64,000 nucleotides of DNA, from the NCBI GenBank assembly GCA_049889095.1, contig JBLJFK010000009.1; one strand, written 5' to 3'. How positions within the stretch are numbered: the stretch's first letter is position 1; the number at the start of each line of letters is the position of its first letter. Origin of the DNA: Ewingella sp049889095. GTDB taxonomy: Bacteria > Pseudomonadota > Gammaproteobacteria > Enterobacterales > Enterobacteriaceae. Of the stretch, positions 8,078 through 17,056 are shown one piece after another. A program made the position numbers and the translations under genes. The notes beneath the pieces are model-generated. The model had not been told where the DNA came from, did no database searches, and worked only from the letters and a program-made list of their open reading frames with translations.

Positions 8078-9886
8078 CTATTCGTCATCGTCCCAGCCAT
8101 CAAGTTGACGGCGCTCGTTGTGCATTTCACTCTGGAAGATATCCTCCAGCTCACGACGCGCCTCTTTAACCCGCGAGATTTGCGCTACATCGCCGCGGTT
8201 CTGCGGTACCAGTTCGCGCAGCATCCGCATATCCAGACGGCGAAAGTGCTGCTGAGCACGATAGGCGCTGTGCGGATGCATCCCCAGCGTCACCAGAGTT
8301 TTCTTACCCAACTCCAATGCGCTGGAGAAGGTTTCACGCGAGAAATACGTCACGCCGGCCTGCAACAACTCATGGGCCTCAACACGGCCACGGGCGCGCG
8401 CCAAAATATTCAGGTGCGGGAAGTGTTGCTGGCAAAGATGCACGATCGCCATCGTGTCTTCCGGCTCATTACAGGTGACGACGATGGATTTGGCCTTCTC
8501 CGCCCCCGATGCCCTAAGCAACTCGAGCTCCGTGGCGTCACCGTAATAAACTTTGTAGCCATAAGTACGCATCAAACCCACCACGCTGATATCGCGCTCC
8601 AGCACGGTAATACGCTTTTTGTTAGCCATCAACAAGCGGCCAATCACCTGCCCGAAACGACCGAACCCGACAATAATCACCTGCGGGTCGTCATCCTGCA
8701 CATAGTGCTTCTCGTCACTCTCTTCCTGATCGTTATAACGGCGCATCAACATTCTGTCCACCCACTGCATTAACAACGGCGTGGTCATCATTGATAGCGT
8801 CACCACCACCAGCAATAAGGAAAGTTGCGATGAGGAAATCACTTTTTGCGCCCCGGCGGCCGAAAATAGCACAAAGGCGAATTCACCGCCCTGGCTAAGC
8901 ACGGCGGCAAACTGCAGCCGGACCGAAGTCCGAATACCAAACACCCGCGCCAGGGTATAGAGCACCGTGCCTTTTACCGCGACCAGAACAATAACGCCAG
9001 CCAGTACCAACAAAATGTGGGTATAAAGTACACCCAGATTGAGCGCCATACCGACGGAGATAAAGAACAGACCAAGCAGCAAACCTTTAAATGGCTCGAT
9101 GGCAATTTCCAGTTCGTGCTGATACTCACTTTCGGCCAGCAACACGCCAGCGATGAAAGTTCCCAGCGCCATCGAGAAGCCAAGGGAATCCATAAACAGC
9201 GCCGCACCCAGTACTACCAAAAGTGCAGCGGCGGTGAACACTTCGCGGACGCCCGATGCCACAATCAGGCGGAAAATAGGCCGCAGCAAATAACGTCCAC
9301 CCATTAACATCCCGGCAAAAGCCAGCACTTTCATGCCGATCATTGCCCAATTGTTGGTCCCTTCCGGGCCATTGGCCAGCAACGGGATCAGAGCTAGCGC
9401 AGGGATAACCGCGATGTCCTGAAACAGTAAAACTGCGAAACCCAATTGACCGCCCTCATTGCGAGTCATACTTTTATCGCGCATCAACTGTAACGCCATA
9501 GCGGTAGATGACATCGCCAAACCGATACCGCCAATCAGCGCCGCCTGCCATGAAAATTTAGTCAGGTAGAGCAAACCGCCAAGCACCACCGCGGTTAGCA
9601 TCACCTGACCGGCACCGACGCCAAAAATCTGCCGCCGCAGCTCCCATAATTTACCGGGATTCAACTCAAGCCCAATGATAAACATCAGGAACACTACGCC
9701 CAGTTCGGAAAAGTGTAATATTTCGTCGACATCACGTATAAAGCCCAGCCCCCAAGGGCCGATGGCAATTCCGGCGATCAGATAACCGAGGACCGCGCCA
9801 ATCCCCAGACGCTGGGCAATGGGTACGGCGACAACAGCGGCAAACAGAAACAGCAGAATAGCTGCGGGTAAATTGGAGCCGTCCAT
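8078..9886 (-). CDS. kefB: Glutathione-regulated potassium/proton antiporter KefB
   Basis: A 602-residue CPA2-family antiporter: about 12-13 membrane segments in residues 1-380, then a cytosolic Rossmann RCK/TrkA-N domain (VIIVGFGRFGQVIGRLL near 403) that binds glutathione and its conjugates. It protects cells from electrophiles by K+ efflux and cytoplasmic acidification. The start at 9886 (MDGSNLPAAILLFLF) is chosen because a GGAGGG site precedes it and E. coli KefB (601 residues) starts equivalently; the 13-codon upstream extension overlaps kefG. Its ATG shares one base with the kefG TAA stop. Confidence 0.96.
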   Translation of the reverse strand: MDGSNLPAAILLFLFAAVVAVPIAQRLGIGAVLGYLIAGIAIGPWGLGFIRDVDEILHFSELGVVFLMFIIGLELNPGKLWELRRQIFGVGAGQVMLTAVVLGGLLYLTKFSWQAALIGGIGLAMSSTAMALQLMRDKSMTRNEGGQLGFAVLLFQDIAVIPALALIPLLANGPEGTNNWAMIGMKVLAFAGMLMGGRYLLRPIFRLIVASGVREVFTAAALLVVLGAALFMDSLGFSMALGTFIAGVLLAESEYQHELEIAIEPFKGLLLGLFFISVGMALNLGVLYTHILLVLAGVIVLVAVKGTVLYTLARVFGIRTSVRLQFAAVLSQGGEFAFVLFSAAGAQKVISSSQLSLLLVVVTLSMMTTPLLMQWVDRMLMRRYNDQEESDEKHYVQDDDPQVIIVGFGRFGQVIGRLLMANKKRITVLERDISVVGLMRTYGYKVYYGDATELELLRASGAEKAKSIVVTCNEPEDTMAIVHLCQQHFPHLNILARARGRVEAHELLQAGVTYFSRETFSSALELGKKTLVTLGMHPHSAYRAQQHFRRLDMRMLRELVPQNRGDVAQISRVKEARRELEDIFQSEMHNERRQLDGWDDDE

Positions 9887-10440
9887 TAGGCGATCCCTCC
9901 CTGCGGCAGCGGAGATTTCAACCATTCACCATAAGCTTCGGCGTGGCTGTATAATACGCCCGGCTTCTGGCGGCGTGCCCAGTAAATGATAATCGGCGTC
10001 ATCCAGTGCATATGGCACATCGCCGATGTCAGCTCAAACGGGCGCATAATGTCAGACATCGGGTAGCGGTTGTATCCGCCCGCCTTATAGGCCCCTTCTG
10101 GCTCACCGGTAGTGACCACTGAACGCCAGTATTTGCCGCGCAGTTCATTACCATCGGTCCCGCTGGCGAACCCACGCGCAAGTACGCGATCCATCCACTC
10201 TTTCAGCAGTGCCGGACAACTGTAAGTATAAAGAGGATGCTGGAAGACGATGACTTTGTGTTCACGCAACAGCTGTTGTTCGCGGTGGATATCAATAAAA
10301 AAATCGGGATAGTGAGCGTACAAATCGTGCACCGTGACATGTTCTAATTTTTGCGCTTGTTGTAATAAGACACGGTTGGCAACCGAATCGGGCGATTCCG
10401 GGTGAGCATACAGCAGCAAAACCTTCGGTGGCTGCGACAT
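9886..10440 (-). CDS. kefG: KefB ancillary quinone oxidoreductase KefG
   Basis: A 184-residue flavodoxin-like NAD(P)H:quinone oxidoreductase, the partner needed for full KefB activity. Signature stretches: KVLLLYAHPESPDSVANRVL (FMN-binding N-terminus), QHPLYTYSCPALLKEWMDRV and YWRSVVTTGEPEGAY. The start at 10440 is set by a GGAGG site five bases upstream and by the 184-residue length in E. coli; the frame is open 18 codons further. Cotranscribed with kefB with a one-base overlap (TAATG). Confidence 0.95.
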   Translation of the reverse strand: MSQPPKVLLLYAHPESPDSVANRVLLQQAQKLEHVTVHDLYAHYPDFFIDIHREQQLLREHKVIVFQHPLYTYSCPALLKEWMDRVLARGFASGTDGNELRGKYWRSVVTTGEPEGAYKAGGYNRYPMSDIMRPFELTSAMCHMHWMTPIIIYWARRQKPGVLYSHAEAYGEWLKSPLPQGGIA

Positions 10441-10624
10441 CAATACCTCCAAAGCGTCGTCAGGGTGCGGTTTTTCCGTTACCATGCTTCGCAAAGACTA
10501 AAAATAGGACGCAATACGTCCTGTTTAATACTGTGACAATTTCGGTTCAAATAAGCGGTGCAGAAACCGCATAAATCATCTCGAATTTAGATGACAATTT
10601 AACATACTCTCAACACGGCGCTTT

Positions 10625-12541
10625 ATGATTGTTTTCTCCTCATTACAAATCCGACGCGGTACCAACGTTCTGCTGGACAACGCGTCAGCGACGATTAACC
10701 CAGGCCAGAAAGTCGGCCTGGTCGGCAAAAACGGCTGTGGTAAATCCACGCTAATATCACTGCTGAAAAACGAAATGAGTGCCGATGCCGGCAACCTGAC
10801 GTTTCCGAATAACTGGGCTTTAGCTTGGGTCAATCAGGAAACGCCTGCGCTAGACATGCCTGCCATTGAATATGTTATCGATGGCGACCGGGAATTTCGT
10901 CAGTTGGAGTCCGAATTACAGTCCGCCAACGATCGTGACGATGGGCATGCCATCGCGCTCGTTCACGGCAAGCTTGATGCCATTCAGGCCTGGACCATTC
11001 CGGCTCGCGCTGCCAGCCTACTTAGCGGCCTCGGCTTCACCCAGAACCAGTTGCAGCAACCAGTAAAATCCTTCTCCGGCGGCTGGCGCATGCGCCTTAA
11101 CCTGGCTCAGGCATTGATTTGCCGCTCTGATTTACTCCTGCTGGATGAACCGACCAACCACCTTGATTTGGATGCAGTTATCTGGCTGGAGAAGTGGCTG
11201 AAAAGCTACACCGGCACCTTGGTGCTTATCTCCCATGACCGTGACTTCCTTGACCCGATTATCGATAAAATCCTGCATATCGAACAGCAGACGCTGAACG
11301 AGTACACCGGAAATTATTCGTCGTTTGAACGCCAGCGTGCGACCAAGCTGTCGCAACAACAATCACTGTTTGAAAGCCAGCAAGAAAAAGTGGCACATCT
11401 GCAAAGTTATATCGATCGTTTTCGCGCGCAAGCAACCAAAGCCAAACAGGCGCAGAGCCGAATAAAAACGCTCGAACGTATGGAATTGATTGCTCCGGCA
11501 CACGTCGACAATCCTTTTCAATTTAGCTTCCGCTCGCCGGAAAGCTTGCCCGACCCGCTGCTGCGAATGGAAAAAGTCAGCGCCGGTTATGGTGACAACA
11601 CCATTCTCGACTCGATCAAGCTCAATCTGGTGCCAGGATCGCGTATTGGTTTGCTGGGCCGTAACGGTGCGGGTAAATCTACGCTGATCAAATTGCTGGC
11701 GGGGACTATGCCGCCGCTCAAGGGTGACATCGGCTTGGCGAAAGGCGTCAAACTGGGTTACTTCGCTCAGCATCAGCTCGAGTTCCTGCGGGCAGAAGAC
11801 TCACCGCTGCAGCATCTGGTACGTCTGGCAAGTAAAGAGACCGAACAGCAACTGCGTGACTACCTTGGCGGTTTCGGCTTCCACGGCGACAAAGTCACCG
11901 ACCCAACCGAACGCTTCTCCGGCGGTGAAAAAGCCCGTCTGGTGCTGGCGCTGATCGTTTGGCAGCGCCCTAACCTGCTGCTGCTCGATGAACCGACCAA
12001 CCATCTCGATCTCGATATGCGCCAGGCACTGACCGAAGCGCTGATCGACTTCGAGGGTGCCATGGTTGTCGTCTCGCATGACCGCCACTTACTGCGATCC
12101 ACCACCGATGACCTGTATCTGGTTCACGGCGGTAAAGTGGAGCAATTCGACGGCGATTTGGAGGATTACCAGCAATGGCTGGTGGATATTCAGCGTCAGG
12201 AAAGTCAGCAGGAAGCGCCGTTAAAGGACGGCATAAACAGTGCCCAGTCGCGTAAAGATCAGAAACGCCGCGAGGCCGATTTTCGCAATCAAACCCAGCC
12301 CCTGCGTAAGCAGATCACCACGCTGGAATCCAGGATGGAGAAGCTGACCAAAGAGCTGACCGCCATTGAAGCAAAGCTGGCCGACTCTGCCCTTTACGAC
12401 ATCAGCCGCAAAGCCGAACTGACTGAATGCCTGCAACAGCAGATTAAGGTCAGAGGCGCACTCGACGACACCGAAATGACGTGGCTCGACGCCCAGGAAC
12501 AGCTGGAAGAGTTAGCGAAAACGTTTGATGTAGAGAGTTGA
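10625..12541 (+). CDS. yheS: ABC-F family ATPase YheS
   Basis: A 638-residue ABC-F protein with two ATP-binding cassettes in one chain and no membrane domain. Cassette 1: Walker A GLVGKNGCGKSTL, signature SGGWRMRLNLAQAL, Walker B LLLDEPTNHLD. Cassette 2: GLLGRNGAGKSTL, SGGEKARLVLALI, LLLDEPTNHLD. A charged inter-domain linker (about 245-290) and a C-terminal coiled coil (about 540-635) follow. ABC-F proteins act at the ribosome E site; YheS has been reported to relieve particular nascent-chain stalls. Diverges from kefGB and ends at a terminator. E. coli YheS has 637 residues. Confidence 0.96.
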   Translation: MIVFSSLQIRRGTNVLLDNASATINPGQKVGLVGKNGCGKSTLISLLKNEMSADAGNLTFPNNWALAWVNQETPALDMPAIEYVIDGDREFRQLESELQSANDRDDGHAIALVHGKLDAIQAWTIPARAASLLSGLGFTQNQLQQPVKSFSGGWRMRLNLAQALICRSDLLLLDEPTNHLDLDAVIWLEKWLKSYTGTLVLISHDRDFLDPIIDKILHIEQQTLNEYTGNYSSFERQRATKLSQQQSLFESQQEKVAHLQSYIDRFRAQATKAKQAQSRIKTLERMELIAPAHVDNPFQFSFRSPESLPDPLLRMEKVSAGYGDNTILDSIKLNLVPGSRIGLLGRNGAGKSTLIKLLAGTMPPLKGDIGLAKGVKLGYFAQHQLEFLRAEDSPLQHLVRLASKETEQQLRDYLGGFGFHGDKVTDPTERFSGGEKARLVLALIVWQRPNLLLLDEPTNHLDLDMRQALTEALIDFEGAMVVVSHDRHLLRSTTDDLYLVHGGKVEQFDGDLEDYQQWLVDIQRQESQQEAPLKDGINSAQSRKDQKRREADFRNQTQPLRKQITTLESRMEKLTKELTAIEAKLADSALYDISRKAELTECLQQQIKVRGALDDTEMTWLDAQEQLEELAKTFDVES

Positions 12542-12563
12542 TGTTTTTTAAATCGATGTTCTG

Positions 12564-12590
12564 AAGGAGCCGCATAAGGCTCCTTTTTTA
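12564..12590 (+). terminator. Terminator of yheS
   Basis: Stem AAGGAGCC / GGCTCCTT with a GCATAA loop, followed by TTTTTA, 22 bases after the yheS stop. It also lies just downstream of the convergent LysE-type gene and may serve both. Confidence 0.88.
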
Positions 12591-12599
12591 TCTGAAAAA

Positions 12600-13202
12600 T
12601 CAGTGCCAAATGAGTAATACACAGGCTGCGGTTAACAAGCCCATGGACACATTAAAAGTATACCAGGCACGGCGACTGCTCAACAGGCGGCCAATCACCG
12701 TACCGAATCCCAGCCAGATAATGCCGGAAATCAGATTGACGATAAACACCCCCAAACTTATGGCGGCGATGGAGTGGTTATAACCCGTGCCCGCCAGACT
12801 AAAACTGGCCACCGCGCCAAGACCCATCAGCCAGGCTTTGGGGTTGAGAAACTGTAATAACCAGCCCTGATACCAGCGCAGCGGTTTTGGCGGCGCAGCA
12901 CCGACGTCCAGCTTTTCATACGCTGAGGTGGCAATCTTCCACGCGAGCCACAACAAGTACAAACTACCCGCAATTTTAAGAAATAGGTGCAACGCCGGGT
13001 AGACCGTAATCAGACTGCCTACGCCAAATGCCACCAGCAACACCATGCTTTGCATGCCGAGCATAATACCGACGAGCAACCAGATAGAACGGAGAAAACC
13101 GAAATTAGCACCAGAAGTGGTGAGTAACATATTGTTCGGGCCCGGCGTGATAGCAGCAACCCACAAAAAACCGAGCATCGATAAAAATAAGCTAAGTTCC
13201 AT
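12600..13202 (-). CDS. LysE/RhtB-family amino-acid exporter
   Basis: A 200-residue, very hydrophobic protein with about six membrane segments and the family signature AAITPGPNNMLLTTSGANFG near the N-terminus, plus WLLQFLNPKAWLMGLGA in the middle. It resembles the EamB/YfiK branch (cysteine and O-acetylserine efflux), but substrate cannot be fixed from sequence. It lies between yheS and yheT, where E. coli has no gene, convergent with yheS and divergent from yheT, so it is probably an insertion in this lineage. No clustered regulator. Confidence 0.88.
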   Translation of the reverse strand: MELSLFLSMLGFLWVAAITPGPNNMLLTTSGANFGFLRSIWLLVGIMLGMQSMVLLVAFGVGSLITVYPALHLFLKIAGSLYLLWLAWKIATSAYEKLDVGAAPPKPLRWYQGWLLQFLNPKAWLMGLGAVASFSLAGTGYNHSIAAISLGVFIVNLISGIIWLGFGTVIGRLLSSRRAWYTFNVSMGLLTAACVLLIWH

Positions 13203-13300
13203 TTATTTGGGTACTCCGACCCGAAGAATGTGCGATAGGATTGAAGCTATCAGTGTGATATTGATCGCACAAGGCCCCTGACGAGAAAATTATTCATCTT

Positions 13301-14275
13301 ATGCATGAATCCTTTCGCCCTCTGCGCGGAGCCAGTAATCCGCATCTGCAAACGCTGCTGCCGCGGCTGGTACGCCGGCACATGATGCTGCAACCGCACT
13401 GGCAGCGGCTGGATACCCCAGATGGAGATTTCATCGATTTAGCCTGGAGCGAAGACCCGGCGCAGGCGGAGCATAAACCGCGCATGGTGCTATTCCATGG
13501 TCTGGAGGGCAATTTCTACAGCCCTTATGCTCACGGTCTGCTGCATGCCTGGCGCGAACAGGGTTGGCTCGGTGTAGTGATGCATTTTCGCGGTTGTAGC
13601 GGTGAGCCAAACAAAATGCAACGCATTTATCACTCCGGTGAAACCGAAGACGCACGGTTCTTTCTCAATTGGCTGAATGATACTCACGGCGCCGTGCCAA
13701 CCGGTGCGGTCGGCGTGTCGCTCGGAGGTAACATGTTAGCCTGCTATCTTGGGCAGGAAGGGACAAACTGCACGCTCAAAGCAGCGGTCGTGGTGTCCGC
13801 ACCGCTGATGCTGGAACCTTGCGCTGACCGGCTGGAGCGCGGTGTATCGCGTATTTATCAGCGCTACCTGTTGGATCAGCTTAAACTAAATGCCTCGCGG
13901 AAACTGGAGAAGTACCCGGGGACGCTGCCAGTCACGCTACAACAACTAAAATCGATGCGACGCATTCGTGAATTCGACGACGCCATCACGTCCAGGGCCC
14001 ACGGTTTTGCCGATGCGCTGGATTACTACCGCCGTTGCAGCGGACTCCCTATGCTGGCGCAAGTGCGCATTCCGCTGCTGATCATTCATGCCAAAGATGA
14101 TCCCTTTATGACCCCGGAAGTCATCCCCTCTCTCGCTGATTTACCGCCAGGCATCGAGTATCAATTAACCGAACACGGCGGCCATGTCGGGTTTGTCTCC
14201 GGTAACCTGCGTAACCCGAAAATGTGGCTGGAACAGCGCATTCCGGCCTGGATAGCACCCTATTTAAAGAATTAA
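13301..14275 (+). CDS. yheT: Alpha/beta hydrolase YheT
   Basis: A 324-residue alpha/beta-hydrolase of the YheT/AB-hydrolase-4 family. The nucleophile Ser140 lies in GVSLGGN, the acid is Asp266 or Asp267 in HAKDDPFM, and the base His295 in EHGGHVGF, a complete triad. The oxyanion-region motif VLFHGLEG and the family stretch HFRGCSGEPN are present. E. coli YheT has about 340 residues with a slightly longer N-terminus. Physiological substrate unknown. Followed by yheU after 13 bases. Confidence 0.94.
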   Translation: MHESFRPLRGASNPHLQTLLPRLVRRHMMLQPHWQRLDTPDGDFIDLAWSEDPAQAEHKPRMVLFHGLEGNFYSPYAHGLLHAWREQGWLGVVMHFRGCSGEPNKMQRIYHSGETEDARFFLNWLNDTHGAVPTGAVGVSLGGNMLACYLGQEGTNCTLKAAVVVSAPLMLEPCADRLERGVSRIYQRYLLDQLKLNASRKLEKYPGTLPVTLQQLKSMRRIREFDDAITSRAHGFADALDYYRRCSGLPMLAQVRIPLLIIHAKDDPFMTPEVIPSLADLPPGIEYQLTEHGGHVGFVSGNLRNPKMWLEQRIPAWIAPYLKN

Positions 14276-14288
14276 AGGAATTTGAGTT

Positions 14289-14537
14289 GTGATTATTCCC
14301 TGGCAAGAACTGGATACTGAGATCCTAACCAGCGTGATTGAAGCTTTCGTACTGCGCGAAGGTACTGACTACGGCGAGCAGGAGCGTTCACTCGAGCAGA
14401 AAGTGGAAGATGTACGCCGCCAGCTGAAAAGTGGCGATATCCTGCTGGTATGGTCCGAACTGCACGAAACACTGAACATCATGCCCCGCAGCCAATTCCG
14501 GGCGGGAGAGGAAGAACGCCAGAACGACTGGAACTGA
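14289..14537 (+). CDS. yheU: YheU family protein
   Basis: An 82-residue acidic protein of the YheU family (MIIPWQELDTEILTSVIEAF, then REGTDYGEQERSLEQKV and ELHETLNIMPRSQFR). It starts at GTG, with AAAGGAATTTGA upstream. It is about ten residues longer at the C-terminus than the 72-residue E. coli protein (extra GEEERQNDWN). Function unknown. In an operon with yheT. Confidence 0.93.
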   Translation: MIIPWQELDTEILTSVIEAFVLREGTDYGEQERSLEQKVEDVRRQLKSGDILLVWSELHETLNIMPRSQFRAGEEERQNDWN

Positions 14538-14682
14538 AACAAAGATAAACAGCAACGCGACAAGCCGCGTTTGATTTGTAATCGAATGAATAAATATGTT
14601 AGTTAATAGATTAATTATGCCTCGATTTTGTCACGACTTTTGGGCGCAGTAGCGTCACCATTACTATGGAGTCATCAGCCCT

Positions 14683-15552
14683 ATGTCAGCCAAACATCCC
14701 GTGATTGCTGTCACCGGTTCGAGCGGTGCAGGCACTACCACCACTAGCCTGGCGTTTCGTAAGATATTCCAACAGCTTGGCCTACGCTCTGCTGAACTGG
14801 AAGGCGACAGTTTTCACCACTTTACCCGCCCGGAAATGGACGCAGCAATCCGTAAAGCTCGTGATCTGGGCCGCCACATCAGCTATTTCGGCCCGGAAGC
14901 CAATGACTTTGGTTTACTGGAACAAAGCTTCAAAGAGTATGGTGAAAATGGCAGTGGCCGTTCCCGTAAATACTTACATACTTATGACGAAGCGGTTCCT
15001 TATAATCAGGTGCCGGGCACCTTTACGCCGTGGGAGGCACTGGAAGAACCGACCGACGTATTATTCTATGAAGGACTGCACGGCGGCGTAGTGACCGACA
15101 AAATCGATGTCGCCTCTCAGGTAGATTTGCTGGTCGGCGTGGTGCCGATTGTTAACCTCGAGTGGATCCAGAAACTGGTACGTGACACCGGTGAACGGGG
15201 CCATTCGCGTGAAGCAGTCATGGATTCAGTGGTGCGTTCAATGGATGACTACATCAACTACATCACCCCACAGTTCTCCCGCACGCACATCAACTTCCAG
15301 CGCGTACCGACGGTAGACACCTCCAACCCGTTCGCTGCCAAGGCCATCCCTTCACTGGATGAAAGCTTTGTAGTGATTCACTTTCGCGGGCTGGACGATA
15401 TAGATTTTCCTTATCTGCTGGCGATGCTGCAAGGTTCGTTTATCTCGCACATCAATACGCTGGTGGTGCCGGGCGGTAAAATGGGGCTGGCGATGGAGCT
15501 GATTATGGCACCACTGGTGCAGCGCCTGATGGAAGGGAAGAAGATTAAGTGA
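14683..15552 (+). CDS. prkB: Phosphoribulokinase-like protein PrkB
   Basis: A 289-residue P-loop kinase of the phosphoribulokinase/uridine-kinase family, identical in length to E. coli PrkB. The P-loop reads GSSGAGTTTT (residues 12-21), and conserved stretches include EGDSFHHFTRPEMD, HTYDEAVPYNQ, FYEGLHGG and RDTGERGHSREAVMDSVVRS. No RuBisCO is nearby, so Calvin-cycle phosphoribulokinase activity is unlikely in context; the true substrate in enterobacteria is not settled. Own upstream spacer of 145 bases. Confidence 0.93.
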   Translation: MSAKHPVIAVTGSSGAGTTTTSLAFRKIFQQLGLRSAELEGDSFHHFTRPEMDAAIRKARDLGRHISYFGPEANDFGLLEQSFKEYGENGSGRSRKYLHTYDEAVPYNQVPGTFTPWEALEEPTDVLFYEGLHGGVVTDKIDVASQVDLLVGVVPIVNLEWIQKLVRDTGERGHSREAVMDSVVRSMDDYINYITPQFSRTHINFQRVPTVDTSNPFAAKAIPSLDESFVVIHFRGLDDIDFPYLLAMLQGSFISHINTLVVPGGKMGLAMELIMAPLVQRLMEGKKIK

Positions 15553-15554
15553 GG

Positions 15555-15588
15555 AAGATGCCGCACGCCTAAGCACTGCGGCATTTAG
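15555..15588. terminator. Possible terminator between prkB and yhfA
   Basis: An ATGCCGCA / TGCGGCAT stem separates the convergent prkB and yhfA genes, but the T tract on either side is poor, so it is a weak call. Confidence 0.45.
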
Positions 15589-15592
15589 TCAC

Positions 15593-16000
15593 TCACTCCG
15601 GCTCAACCACTTCAAAGCTATGAGTGATGGAGGCGGCTTTACCCAGCATCAGAGATACCGAACAGTATTTTTCAGCCGACAAGGACACCGCGCGCTCAAC
15701 CACTTTATCTGACAACTCTTTTCCGGTGACAATAAAGTGCAGGTTGATATGAGTGAACAGCCTCGGTGCTTCCTCACGGCGTTCAGACGTCAGTTTGACT
15801 TCGCAGTTCTGCACATCGTTGCGGCCCTTTTGCAAGATAGACACTACGTCGATGGCGCTGCAACCGCCCATCGACATCAGCAACATCTCCATCGGGCTTG
15901 GGGCTTTATCGCCCGCGTTACCGTCCATTAAAACCTGGTGACCTGACGCAGATTCACCCAAAAACGTCAGCCCTTCTACCCACTTTACGCGTGCCTGCAT
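15593..16000 (-). CDS. yhfA: OsmC family protein YhfA
   Basis: A 135-residue OsmC/Ohr-fold protein (E. coli YhfA 134 residues). The SMGGCSAIDVVSIL motif carries one OsmC-type cysteine, and a second conserved cysteine lies in SAEKYCSVSLML. Members of the fold often reduce organic peroxides through this cysteine pair; YhfA itself has no firmly assigned substrate. Divergent from crp, as in E. coli. Confidence 0.92.
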   Translation of the reverse strand: MQARVKWVEGLTFLGESASGHQVLMDGNAGDKAPSPMEMLLMSMGGCSAIDVVSILQKGRNDVQNCEVKLTSERREEAPRLFTHINLHFIVTGKELSDKVVERAVSLSAEKYCSVSLMLGKAASITHSFEVVEPE

Positions 16001-16361
16001 AATGCCTTACTCCCGCTGCTTTCATTTAAACTGAATTCTTCTCAGACTACCCTTTTAGGAAAAAACCAGCAACGTAACCCGATCGCCATCATGCTGAAGC
16101 GAGACAACAGAAGACACTCGCTCAAACCTGTGCTACAAACAGAGCCGATACATACTTTTCAGTAAATTGCGGTGATGGGTTTGTGGTTTTCATATGAAAC
16201 CACGGTGTTAACAACATTTATAACGCTGTTACACTCCGACTCCCGCTTGCAGCATTACTGGACAGTTCTTATGCTAAAAGGGCGCGCATTTTTAAGACGC
16301 CGTACAGGGAACTCTGAGCCCTGTGATTTTGGGCAGCGATAATAACAGAGGATAATAACTA
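16001..16361 (+). promoter_or_regulatory. yhfA-crp divergent intergenic region
   Basis: 361 bases without a gene. The block GAAGCGAGACAACAGAAGAC (16096-16115) and the sequence ATAACAGAGGATAATAACTA just before the crp ATG strongly resemble the E. coli crp leader, so this holds the crp promoter and a long untranslated leader. In E. coli this region is bound by CRP and Fis and has a divergent transcript; I could not identify convincing CRP boxes by eye. Confidence 0.65.
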
Positions 16362-16994
16362 ATGGTTCTCGGCAAGCCACAAACAGACCCTACTCTCGAA
16401 TGGTTCCTGTCTCACTGTCATATACATAAATATCCGTCCAAAAGTACGCTGATTCACCAAGGTGAAAAAGCCGAAACGCTCTACTACATCGTGAAAGGGT
16501 CGGTTGCCGTCCTGATTAAAGATGAAGAAGGCAAAGAGATGATACTTTCCTACCTGAACCAAGGTGACTTCATCGGCGAGCTGGGACTCTTCGAAGAAGG
16601 CCAGGAGCGTAGTGCATGGGTTCGTGCTAAATCTGCTTGCGAAGTGGCTGAAATCTCTTATAAAAAATTCCGCCAGTTAATTCAGGTTAATCCAGACATT
16701 CTGATGCGTCTTTCTGCTCAGATGGCGACTCGGTTGCAAGTGACTTCGGAGAAAGTGGGTAACCTCGCCTTCCTCGACGTGACGGGCCGTATCGCGCAAA
16801 CTTTGCTGAGTCTGGCAAAACAGCCGGATGCGATGACCCACCCGGATGGTATGCAGATCAAAATAACCCGTCAGGAAATTGGTCAAATCGTCGGCTGTTC
16901 ACGCGAGACGGTTGGCCGTATCCTCAAGATGCTGGAAGATCAGAGTTTGATCTCCGCTCACGGTAAAACGATTGTCGTTTACGGCACCCGTTGA
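16362..16994 (+). CDS. crp: cAMP receptor protein
   Basis: The 210-residue CRP, global cAMP-dependent regulator, same length as in E. coli. The cyclic-nucleotide domain shows GELGLFEEGQERSAWVRAK with the cAMP-contacting Arg-Ser pair; the C-terminal helix-turn-helix TRQEIGQIVGCSRETVGRIL has the recognition-helix RETVGR unchanged, so target recognition should match E. coli. A few conservative differences are scattered (for example MATRLQ where I recall MARRLQ in E. coli). An AGAGGA site precedes ATG. Transcribed alone and ended by a strong terminator. Confidence 0.99.
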   Translation: MVLGKPQTDPTLEWFLSHCHIHKYPSKSTLIHQGEKAETLYYIVKGSVAVLIKDEEGKEMILSYLNQGDFIGELGLFEEGQERSAWVRAKSACEVAEISYKKFRQLIQVNPDILMRLSAQMATRLQVTSEKVGNLAFLDVTGRIAQTLLSLAKQPDAMTHPDGMQIKITRQEIGQIVGCSRETVGRILKMLEDQSLISAHGKTIVVYGTR

Positions 16995-17004
16995 TTCCCT
17001 GAAA

Positions 17005-17038
17005 AACGGCGCGACAGGCAACTGTCGCGCCGTTTTTA
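17005..17038. terminator. Terminator between crp and argD
   Basis: A 13-bp stem AACGGCGCGACAG / CTGTCGCGCCGTT with a GCAA tetraloop, flanked by A5 and T5, hence probably active for crp and for the convergent argD. Confidence 0.93.
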
Positions 17039-17056
17039 TTGGAGAATAGGGAAACC

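Noticed and set aside
16001..16361. CRP autoregulatory boxes upstream of crp
   Set aside because: Only half-sites such as CTGTGA were found by eye; no palindromic TGTGAn6TCACA match good enough to report.
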